Shown piece after piece: positions 7,404 through 14,231 of a DNA stretch of 64,000 nt. Made by a program: the position numbers and the translations under genes. The first letter of the stretch is position 1; the number at the start of each line of letters is the position of its first letter. Location of the stretch: NCBI RefSeq assembly GCF_030547185.1, contig NZ_JAUOQR010000004.1, positions 186,001 to 250,000 of the forward strand, in the 5' to 3' direction. The notes beneath the pieces are model-generated. The model was not told where the DNA came from, searched no databases, and saw nothing but the letters and a program-made list of their open reading frames with translations. The stretch is from Neptuniibacter sp. 1_MG-2023 (GTDB lineage Bacteria; Pseudomonadota; Gammaproteobacteria; Pseudomonadales; Balneatricaceae).

Positions 7404-8180
7404 TTAAGTATGAATTTGAATGCTTAATGGCATATGGTCGCTTACACCAATCCAGTCTTTTCGTTGGCCGATAGCTATGCTGGCTTTTTCTAGTATGTCT
7501 TGAGACATAAAGGCGTAGTTAATATGGTAGGGTTTTTCTTTGTTTCTTTGTTTCTTTGTTTCTTTGTTTCGTTGTAGGAAAAAAGTTGGAGTTGTTTCTT
7601 CTCCTTGGGGTTCATTAAATTGCCTATGGTATAGGCTACTTATTCCAATCTCTTTTAGCTCCGAAATGACATCGCTATGGTTCCACCAACGATCTGGTTT
7701 ATCCCAAATTGCATTGCTATTTAAGTCACCTAAAATCATTGTTTTTTGATGGCTTAGTTCCTTTCTATGTATTTGTATAAATTTCCAAAGCTGTCCTATA
7801 TAGCCAAAAACTGGAGAATTGTTGCCTTTGGTCCAAGCAGCCAGAACTGTGATTTCATCATTAATAAGAAAGGGAAGGAATAAATTTAAGTCTGATGTTT
7901 TCCAGTGAGTAGACTGGCTATTGGCGTTTAGGTTTGGGATTTTAAATTCACCTTCCCACTTGAGGCATTTAACGGTGTTTCCTTTTTTGGGGAAAATCCC
8001 AATACCTTTGTGTTTTGAAGTTCCTACCCATAAATAATCGCCCGCCCACTTACGGTATTCGTTGCTTGATTGGGCGGGGTCTTCGCATTCTTGAATGATT
8101 ACTATATCGACATCGAGGAGTTCAATATTAGGTACTTTCTTTCTAAATGCGCCATTGCAGTTCCAGGTTACAATTTTCAT
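7404..8180 (-). CDS. Endonuclease/exonuclease/phosphatase family protein
   Basis: 258-residue protein of the EEP (exonuclease III / DNase I-like) superfamily. Motifs seen are TWNCNGA near the N-terminus (the Asn of the metal site), VIIQECE near residues 27-33 (catalytic Glu), GDLNSN near 151-156 and SDHMPL near 248-253 (catalytic Asp-His). The catalytic set is therefore complete. The substrate could be nucleic acid or another phosphodiester. Residues of roughly 204-217 are a Lys/Glu/Arg-rich run encoded by an 8-bp tandem repeat (see 7535-7570), an insertion that the fold does not require. The ATG lacks a clear ribosome site. Confidence 0.8.
   Translation of the reverse strand: MKIVTWNCNGAFRKKVPNIELLDVDIVIIQECEDPAQSSNEYRKWAGDYLWVGTSKHKGIGIFPKKGNTVKCLKWEGEFKIPNLNANSQSTHWKTSDLNLFLPFLINDEITVLAAWTKGNNSPVFGYIGQLWKFIQIHRKELSHQKTMILGDLNSNAIWDKPDRWWNHSDVISELKEIGISSLYHRQFNEPQGEETTPTFFLQRNKETKKQRNKEKPYHINYAFMSQDILEKASIAIGQRKDWIGVSDHMPLSIQIHT
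7535..7570. repeat. 8-bp tandem repeat inside the EEP gene
   Basis: Four perfect copies of TTTCTTTG plus a half copy (TTTC), in-frame coding on the minus strand as a run of N, K, E, T, Q and R. Because the unit is 8 bases, gain or loss of one copy shifts the reading frame, as in phase-variable loci. Confidence 0.9.
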
Positions 8181-8228
8181 TTGAGAATTAACTTATCCAT
8201 TGCTTTTAGGCTTGTGAGGCGGCTTACT

Positions 8229-8672
8229 TTATCCTGCAAATGGGTGTTTTTTTTCCTCATGTTCATCATCTTCACCTTCATCATTAATCCAGCGTAGAGC
8301 CTCTAATAGCTGGGTTAGTTTGTAGTGACGTACCTCACCCTGCATGAGACGTTTGGATATTTGTGTTGCCCAATCCATCCATTGTGCATCGCCGACTATG
8401 GCCATGCGGTGCAGGTCATTTGCATGAGCTACGCCGAACTTCAGGTCTTCCCATAGCGCGCCAGCCTCAAAGCCTGAAAAGTCAGGAGCGAATGTGATCA
8501 GTAATCGCACCTCTGGATGCGTGTTTTTGACATGTTCAAATAGAGGGATAAATGTTTCGGTATAGTCTTCTTGGGTTAGTTTGTCGTTGGCCTGTAATAC
8601 GATGATATCGCCAGTTGTTTCAGGAAGAACGTAAAGCATAGAGGTATCTTTTGTTAATGGGTGTGATTTCAT
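8229..8672 (-). CDS. SpoIIAA-like STAS/SEC14 domain protein
   Basis: 147-residue cytoplasmic protein resembling the SpoIIAA-like STAS/SEC14 group, which is common in marine bacteria. A beta-alpha pattern fits (DIIVLQANDKLT, then RLLITFAPDFSGFEAGALWED, then HRMAIVGD and WMDWATQISKR). The C-terminal end is acidic and His/Lys-rich (NDEGEDDEHEEKKH). The role is unknown; members may bind lipids or act in signalling. The start is ambiguous: ATG at 8672, or ATG at 8642 giving MLYVLPE; neither has a good ribosome site. It is divergent from the cobalamin operon. Confidence 0.7.
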   Translation of the reverse strand: MKSHPLTKDTSMLYVLPETTGDIIVLQANDKLTQEDYTETFIPLFEHVKNTHPEVRLLITFAPDFSGFEAGALWEDLKFGVAHANDLHRMAIVGDAQWMDWATQISKRLMQGEVRHYKLTQLLEALRWINDEGEDDEHEEKKHPFAG

Positions 8673-8837
8673 TATAAAAGTAAAATGAATAGGGAGCTAA
8701 TTGATAATTTTTAGCTGTATAAAATTCATAGCAAAACGAAAACTGCTCAATTGCAAAGTGTTGATTGCATGGGTATTGTTAACGACTTATCTTGCCGCAC
8801 ATAAGTGCAGATTAGATGGTTTTAATCATTTGATCCG

Positions 8838-9050
8838 GGAAGTTGGTGCATCTAGGTTTTAATTAGCCAAAGGTAATCCCAACACTGCCCCCGCAACGGT
8901 AAATTGGTTAAGGTGTTTTGTATGCCACTGCATTAAGCTTATTAACGTTTAAATACGTGCTATTTAGGTGATATGTGGGAAGGTGAAATACCCGAGACAG
9001 TGTTTTTTATAAGCCCAGTTTCGCCAATGAGTCCGGATACCAGCGAGATA
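8838..9050 (+). promoter_or_regulatory. Cobalamin riboswitch
   Basis: The conserved adenosylcobalamin aptamer elements occur in order: GGTGC near 8844, AAAGGTAATCCCAACACTGCCCCCGCAACGG in the 8878-8898 area, GCCACTG near 8933, GTGGGAAGGTG...CCCGAG near 8975-8996, AGCCCAG near 9012, and the B12 box GAGTCCGGATACCAGC near 9030-9043. It lies upstream of cobalt-uptake and cobalamin genes on the same strand. High cobalamin would switch them off. Confidence 0.95.
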
Positions 9051-9117
9051 AACATATTTACCATGGTGTTGCGGAGGGCTTCACCGAGTAATCGTTCAGT
9101 TGGTCTGAACATACTTA

Positions 9118-9150
9118 TCCTCCCAACTCCGACACATAACTTGTTGGAGA
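9118..9150 (+). promoter_or_regulatory. Candidate RBS-sequestering hairpin of the riboswitch
   Basis: CCTCCCAAC (9118-9127) can pair with GTTGGAGA (9143-9150), which contains the ribosome site of the GTG-started gene at 9158; one C would bulge. With no T-tract after it, this suggests control of translation rather than transcription termination. Competing pairing with the aptamer was not computed. Confidence 0.5.
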
Positions 9151-9157
9151 TTTTTTT

Positions 9158-10000
9158 GTGCTTAAAAATGTACTTTCTTTGGTGGTTATTAGTTTAGCCG
9201 CATCTCTTTTTACCTCTACGGCCCAAGCCCACTTTCAGATGGTGTATACCCCTGATCTATTACGGGAACGTGGTGGACTAATTAACCTAAAACTACCCTT
9301 TACTCATCCTGCTGATAGTGGCTATGTAATGAGCGTGGAGCCACCTGAGCAGTTTTATGTGGTTAAAAAAGGTAAAAAAACTGATCTATTAATGGATGTT
9401 AAAGCCTCGAAGTGGACCAGTGCTGAAAATACAGGTGACGCTTACGAAGTAGATGTGGCGCTTCGTGGCTTAGGCGATCACCTTTTTGTGATGCAGATGG
9501 CTCCCTATTTTGAAGCGTCTGAAGAGGCCTATATTCAACAAATTGTTAAAACCATTGTTAATGTTGGTACGCTACCAACTGATTGGAATAAAGATCTAGG
9601 TTTAAGTGCTGAAATTGTTCCATTGACTAAGCCTTATGGCATTTTAGCGGGTGGTACATTTACCGCTGTAGTAAAAAGTAGAGGTAAGCCTGTACCTTTT
9701 GCAGAGATTGAGGTTGAGTATGTTAATTATGATCCAGATATGAAGAATAATCGTTTTTCTGCACAAGCGAATATGGATCTTCCCTCCGATCTTTTTATCA
9801 CGATGACTATATTCGCTGATGCTAACGGTACGTTTACTTTTGGTATCCCTAAAGCGGGGCAGTGGGGTTTTGCAGCATTAGGTGTAGGTGAAAAAACAGA
9901 GTTTAAAGGTAAAGAGTTATCTCAAGATGCGGTGATTTGGGTGCAAGCGCATGAGATTCGCGCTTCCGATAAGTCCGCGCAAAGTGATCTGTCTAACTAG
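9158..10000 (+). CDS. DUF4198 periplasmic metal-uptake component (NikK-like)
   Basis: 280-residue exported protein with a cleavable signal peptide (hydrophobic residues 4-20, cleavage after TAQA, then HFQMVY). The mature protein matches the DUF4198 family, which accompanies ECF-type nickel/cobalt transporters (NikK) and is thought to deliver or bind metal in the periplasm. The exposed His directly after the signal cleavage site is a likely metal ligand. It is the first gene of the riboswitch-controlled operon, 12 bases before cbiM. Start is GTG with TTGGAGA upstream. Cobalt is inferred as substrate from the regulation and neighbours. Confidence 0.8.
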   Translation: MLKNVLSLVVISLAASLFTSTAQAHFQMVYTPDLLRERGGLINLKLPFTHPADSGYVMSVEPPEQFYVVKKGKKTDLLMDVKASKWTSAENTGDAYEVDVALRGLGDHLFVMQMAPYFEASEEAYIQQIVKTIVNVGTLPTDWNKDLGLSAEIVPLTKPYGILAGGTFTAVVKSRGKPVPFAEIEVEYVNYDPDMKNNRFSAQANMDLPSDLFITMTIFADANGTFTFGIPKAGQWGFAALGVGEKTEFKGKELSQDAVIWVQAHEIRASDKSAQSDLSN

Positions 10001-10012
10001 GTAACAAGCTCT

Positions 10013-10633
10013 ATGCATATTGTTGATGGCGCGTTAGCTGTTCCTGTTTTAGCGGTAGGTGCGGCTTTAACTGTAGCGGGTGTTGCTATAGGTCTAAAGA
10101 AAATGGATTATGATCACTTACCTCAGGTAGGTGTCTTATCCGCTGTGTTCTTTATCGCCTCTTATGTTCATCTGCCAATAGGTTTTTCCAGTGTTCACCT
10201 TATTTTGAATGGCTTAATTGGCCTCGCATTAGGGTGGGCAGCCTTTCCTGCTCTTTTAGTCGCACTGTTTTTACAGGCTGTTTTCTTTGGTTTTGGCGGC
10301 TTTTTAGTCTTGGGCGTCAACGTAGTTAATATCGCGTTGCCGGCTGTTATGGTTTATTACCTATGTGGGAAGGGTATTAGCTCAAGCTCGCCTAAAGTGG
10401 CGGCTGTATGGGGTGCTGCTGGCGGCGCTGGAGCGATTGTGCTTACTACGGTGATGGTCGCGTTCTCCTTAATGCTCTCGGGTGAGGCTTTTCTTTTAGC
10501 AGCAAAAATGACCTTTGTAGCGCACATTCCTGTGATGATTGTTGAAGGATTTGTGACTGCGGCGGCGGTGTTGCTTATTCGTAAAGTAAAACCTGAGTTC
10601 CTTAATATTAAGGAGTCTTCAGAGTATGCATAG
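10013..10633 (+). CDS. cbiM: CbiM, substrate-specific component of cobalt ECF transporter
   Basis: 206-residue membrane protein, the S-component that binds Co2+/Ni2+. The N-terminus is MHIVDG, the family hallmark in which the free amino group and His2 ligate metal. A second conserved His lies in YVHLPIGFSSVHLILNG near residues 44-60. About six hydrophobic helices follow. There is no separate CbiN gene; DUF4198 and NikL-like proteins flank it instead. Its stop overlaps the start of the next gene by eight bases, indicating translational coupling. Confidence 0.93.
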   Translation: MHIVDGALAVPVLAVGAALTVAGVAIGLKKMDYDHLPQVGVLSAVFFIASYVHLPIGFSSVHLILNGLIGLALGWAAFPALLVALFLQAVFFGFGGFLVLGVNVVNIALPAVMVYYLCGKGISSSSPKVAAVWGAAGGAGAIVLTTVMVAFSLMLSGEAFLLAAKMTFVAHIPVMIVEGFVTAAAVLLIRKVKPEFLNIKESSEYA

Positions 10634-11216
10634 ATTAATTACGATATTGTTTTTGGGGTTATGTTCGCTCTCCGTTTCAGCCCATAACGTGGTTGGAGGT
10701 GTTTATGCTATTGGTAATCAGATCGAGGGTGAAGTTGGTTTCTCTAACGGTGACATGGCTGCTGCAGGCACGCTTATTAAAGTGACGGATGCTGAAGGTA
10801 ATGAGCTTGCGAATATAAAAACCAATGATGAGGGACTGTTTTCCTATACAGCTACGCGACGTATAGATCATTTTTTCTTCGCTAATTTAAGTTCAGGTCA
10901 CCTTTTAGAATTAACGCTACCGGCTGCTGAGTTACCGGATAGTTTGCCTAGCGAATCAGTGACAGGAGTAAACCTAAGCCCTCAAACGATGGAAGTCGTC
11001 GCCCCCTCTGTGATCTCTAGTGACCAGAAAACCTTAGAACAGATGGTCGAAAGGGCCGTAGCAAAGCAAGTTATTCCGCTTAGAAAAGAGCTTGCTGAAT
11101 ATAAAGAAAAGGCGTCGCTGCAAGACGTAATAGGTGGGATAGGTTATATCTTTGGATTATGCGGAATTGGTATCTGGTGGCGTCAGCGTCAACTGGATAA
11201 GCAGAGTAAAGGCTGA
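10626..11216 (+). CDS. NikL/CbiL-like transporter accessory protein
   Basis: 196-residue protein with a signal peptide (cleavage near SVSA-HN), a periplasmic carboxypeptidase-regulatory-like beta domain (AAGTLIKVTDAEGNELANIKT), a basic/acidic helical linker (about 135-165) and one C-terminal membrane helix (GYIFGLCGIGIWW). This layout matches NikL-type accessory components that replace CbiN/NikN. The mature protein would begin with His, as does the DUF4198 protein. The name CbiL is avoided because the same symbol denotes the C20-methyltransferase encoded later in this operon. It overlaps cbiM and ends four bases before cbiQ. Confidence 0.75.
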   Translation: MHRLITILFLGLCSLSVSAHNVVGGVYAIGNQIEGEVGFSNGDMAAAGTLIKVTDAEGNELANIKTNDEGLFSYTATRRIDHFFFANLSSGHLLELTLPAAELPDSLPSESVTGVNLSPQTMEVVAPSVISSDQKTLEQMVERAVAKQVIPLRKELAEYKEKASLQDVIGGIGYIFGLCGIGIWWRQRQLDKQSKG

Positions 11217-11220
11217 TCTG

Positions 11221-12003
11221 ATGCCTCAGTTTTTAGAGCATAGCGGCACCTCATGGAAAGGGCAGAAGGTTAAGCATGATCTATCTGTGATCGATAAGCT
11301 CGATCCGCGCCTGCGTGTGATAATGGTGACGTTGTTTGCTTTTGTAACTGTGCTGTCGGAAAGCTTTTGGGTATTAAGTTTAGGGGTGTTGGTTGGGCTT
11401 TTATTAGCTCTGCTTGCTCAATTAAATGTCAAGCGGACGCTGCGGCGAGTGATTGCAATGGATATGTTTATGATCTTTCTGGTCATTATGCTGCCCTTTA
11501 CGACACCAGGTGAAGCGCTATTTACCGTGGCGGGATTATCCGCCAGTACTGCGGGTTTTCTACATGCGTTGATGATATTGCTAAAAGCCCATGCGGTAGT
11601 ATTGTCGTTATTGGCGCTGGTAGGGACGCTTAGTGCAACCACTTTAGGCCATGCCTTAGCTCATTTGCGAGTACCTGATAAACTTGTGCACTTGCTGCTT
11701 TTTACTGTGCGTTATTTGGATGTGATTGGGCAGGAATATAAACGTATGCGCCGAGCGATGCAGGCCCGTGCTTTTGTTTTACGAACTGATATGCATACAT
11801 GGCGTTCCATTGGTTATCTTATTGGTATGCTCTTAGTACACTCTTTGGAGCGCTCGGAACGCATTATGGATGCAATGAAATGTCGGGGTTATAAAGGCCA
11901 GTTTTATCTGTTTGATGATATGGCATTAGGTACCCATGATTATCGCTTTATGGCGCTGTTCCTTCCTTTTTTATGCGGATTGATTGGGCTTAACTTTTTA
12001 TGA
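11221..12003 (+). CDS. cbiQ: CbiQ, ECF transporter transmembrane (T) component
   Basis: 260-residue membrane protein that couples the ATPase to CbiM. It has several hydrophobic helices and the two cytoplasmic Ala-Arg-Gly-like coupling motifs of the T-component family, seen as MQARAF near residue 180 and MKCRGYKG near 220-227. The ATG at 11221 is chosen: it is four bases after the previous stop and follows AAAGG. A longer TTG-started frame overlapping the previous gene is not supported. Length is normal for CbiQ. Confidence 0.9.
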   Translation: MPQFLEHSGTSWKGQKVKHDLSVIDKLDPRLRVIMVTLFAFVTVLSESFWVLSLGVLVGLLLALLAQLNVKRTLRRVIAMDMFMIFLVIMLPFTTPGEALFTVAGLSASTAGFLHALMILLKAHAVVLSLLALVGTLSATTLGHALAHLRVPDKLVHLLLFTVRYLDVIGQEYKRMRRAMQARAFVLRTDMHTWRSIGYLIGMLLVHSLERSERIMDAMKCRGYKGQFYLFDDMALGTHDYRFMALFLPFLCGLIGLNFL

Positions 12004-12013
12004 AAATTTTTTT

Positions 12014-12760
12014 ATGAGTGAGCGATCAATGGTTGAGTCTGAGTTGTCTGGTAAGTCTACAGCCCCTTTGATTCAGGTGAGAGGCTTGAGCTATCGCTAT
12101 CCTCGCCGAGGGCTCGTGCTGGACGATGTGGATTTTCAGCTTAATCCGAGTGAACGTGTTGCTTTAACGGGGGCTAATGGAGCGGGAAAAACGACTTTAT
12201 TACATCTACTAGTGGGCCTTAAAAAAGCAAAGTCAGGTGATATTTTTGCATTTGGTGAAAGTCGAAAAGAGGAAAAGTCCTTTGTTGATGTGCGTGCCCG
12301 TGCCGGTTTTTTGTTTCAAGACCCGGACGACCAGCTGTTTTGCCCGACTGTTTTAGAAGATGTGGCCTTTGGCCCCTTAAATCTAGGCAAGAGCCGCGAA
12401 GAGGCTTTAAAGATTGCTACTAATACATTGGCTTCGTTGGGGATGGCTGGATTTGAGGAGCGTATTACCCATCAGTTATCAGGTGGTGAGAAACGTATGA
12501 TTACTTTAGCTTCTGTATTAGCGATGGAACCTGAAGTGTTGCTGTTAGATGAGCCGAGTAATGCATTAGATAGTAAAGCGCGTCAGCATTTGATTGATAC
12601 ATTAAAAACCTTACCTCAGGCGATGATCATTATCTCCCATGATAGTGATTTCTTAGCGCAATTAGCTACGCGAGAAGTCCGGCTAGAAGGGGCTAAGTTA
12701 AATCTTGTAGAGAAACGTAAGCTTGATACTGTCGGGTTGGTGGAGAAAAGTAACCAATGA
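12014..12760 (+). CDS. cbiO: CbiO, cobalt ECF transporter ATPase
   Basis: About 248-residue ABC ATPase energising the CbiM/CbiQ transporter. Walker A is GANGAGKTT near residues 47-55, the Q-loop FQDPDDQLF near 97-105 is the version typical of ECF ATPases, the signature is LSGGEKR near 149-155, Walker B is VLLLDEPSN near 169-177 and the switch His follows in IISHD. The ATG at 12014 lies just after the cbiQ stop; the ribosome site is weak, and ATG at 12029 is possible. The 3' end overlaps the next gene by four bases (ATGA). Confidence 0.92.
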   Translation: MSERSMVESELSGKSTAPLIQVRGLSYRYPRRGLVLDDVDFQLNPSERVALTGANGAGKTTLLHLLVGLKKAKSGDIFAFGESRKEEKSFVDVRARAGFLFQDPDDQLFCPTVLEDVAFGPLNLGKSREEALKIATNTLASLGMAGFEERITHQLSGGEKRMITLASVLAMEPEVLLLDEPSNALDSKARQHLIDTLKTLPQAMIIISHDSDFLAQLATREVRLEGAKLNLVEKRKLDTVGLVEKSNQ

Positions 12761-14139
12761 TTGCTGTTGCGACGCCGTTACTTAATTCGAACTTCCGCTG
12801 GCTTTTTTTTGGTCAGCTAGTTTCGCTATTAGGTACAGGATTAACAACAGTAGCGTTAGCGCTGTTTGCCTTCGATCTTAAGCCCAGTGATGCCGGTTTA
12901 GCCTTAGGTGTTGCTTTAGCCATTAAAATGGTCGCTTACTTGAGCGTAGCGCCTATAGTCGGTGGTTATGCCAACCGTTTGCCGCGTAAAAAGTGGTTAG
13001 CTAGTTTGAATATGGGGCGGGCGATATTAGTTGCACTGCTACCGTTTTGTGACGCGATCTGGCAGTTATTTGTAGTGATCTTCTGGTTAAATGTTATGGC
13101 GGCAGCTTATACGCCGGTGTATCAAGCTTTGTTGCCAGATATTCTTTCTGATGAGAAAGAGTATACCCAAGCATTGTCGCTCTCTCGTTTGGCAATGGAG
13201 GTGGAAAGTCTACTAAGCCCAGCACTTGCCGCCGTTATTATACTTTTCACCTCTTATGAGTGGTTGTTTGAGCTTAATGGCGCAGGGTTTGCGCTATCGG
13301 TTGTTTTTATCTATATGGCTAAACTACCGAGTAGCAGGAGTAATGACCGAAGTGGTGGTCTTTGGCAGCATGTTAGTTTTGGTATAAAAAGCTACCTGAG
13401 GACACCTCGACTATGTGCCGTATTATTGCTTAATTTAGCCTTATCTGCTGCGGGTGCGATGGTTATTGTTAATAGTGTTGTGTATGTCCGAGGCGTTCTT
13501 GGTTTATCGGAAGAGCAGGTGCCCTTACTGATGGTATCTGCTGGTTTGGGGTCTATGTTGGCTGCGCTTTATCTTCCCTCTTTGTTAGAACGTTTTCATG
13601 ATCGTCCGGTTATGTTATTTGGCGGTGTTATTATCGTGGTGGCGCTGTTGGCAGGCATTGTTGGGCCTAGTTACTTAGGTTTGTTTCCTATTTGGTGTTT
13701 GATTGGTGTGGGGAGCAGCATGATTTTGATTCCGACAGGACGTGTCGTTCGTCAGTCATGCAAAGAAAGTGATCGTAATGATTACTTTTCTGCTAACTTC
13801 GCCCTAACTCATGGGATGTGGTTGATTGGTTACCTTCTAGCGGGTGGCTTAGGCAGTGTACTCGGTATGGAGCAGACGTTTATCTGGTTAGCTGTATTGG
13901 CTGGCATATCGACGTTGTTAGCGAGTGTTATCTGGAAAAGCCATGATCGCTATGAGCTTTGGCATGAACATTCCGAGCTGGAGCATCTCCATCCCCATAC
14001 CCATGATGAGCACCATCAACATGAGCATGAGGGCTGGGAGGGAGCTGAACCACATACCCACCCTCATTATCATAAGCATCAGAAACATCGACATAAATAT
14101 GTGATTGATGAGCATCACTCTTATTGGCCGAAACAATAA
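12757..14139 (+). CDS. MFS transporter with His-rich tail (NreB-like metal exporter)
   Basis: 460-residue major-facilitator protein with about 10-12 hydrophobic segments up to residue ~395. A cytoplasmic tail of roughly 55 residues follows, crowded with histidines (runs such as HPHTHDEHHQHEHE and HTHPHYHKHQKHRHK). His-tailed MFS proteins such as NreB export nickel. Here the context points to cobalt and/or nickel efflux, or metal buffering, alongside an uptake system. Its start overlaps the cbiO stop (ATGA), so uptake and this carrier are co-translated. Direction and substrate are inferred. Confidence 0.75.
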   Translation: MIAVATPLLNSNFRWLFFGQLVSLLGTGLTTVALALFAFDLKPSDAGLALGVALAIKMVAYLSVAPIVGGYANRLPRKKWLASLNMGRAILVALLPFCDAIWQLFVVIFWLNVMAAAYTPVYQALLPDILSDEKEYTQALSLSRLAMEVESLLSPALAAVIILFTSYEWLFELNGAGFALSVVFIYMAKLPSSRSNDRSGGLWQHVSFGIKSYLRTPRLCAVLLLNLALSAAGAMVIVNSVVYVRGVLGLSEEQVPLLMVSAGLGSMLAALYLPSLLERFHDRPVMLFGGVIIVVALLAGIVGPSYLGLFPIWCLIGVGSSMILIPTGRVVRQSCKESDRNDYFSANFALTHGMWLIGYLLAGGLGSVLGMEQTFIWLAVLAGISTLLASVIWKSHDRYELWHEHSELEHLHPHTHDEHHQHEHEGWEGAEPHTHPHYHKHQKHRHKYVIDEHHSYWPKQ

Positions 14140-14151
14140 GGTTGGATACCC

Positions 14152-14172
14152 AAAGGATGTGGTCCTTTTTGT
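14152..14172 (+). terminator. Weak intrinsic terminator / attenuator inside the cob operon
   Basis: A 6-bp stem AAAGGA / TCCTTT with a 5-base loop runs into TTTTT-G-T in the 92-base gap after the MFS gene. It may set the ratio between transporter and biosynthetic transcripts. The short stem makes it likely to be leaky. Confidence 0.45.
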
Positions 14173-14231
14173 ATCTTAGGTTTTTCAATCTGGCATCACC
14201 TCTCGGATAACGGGATGTTAAAGGTAGATAG

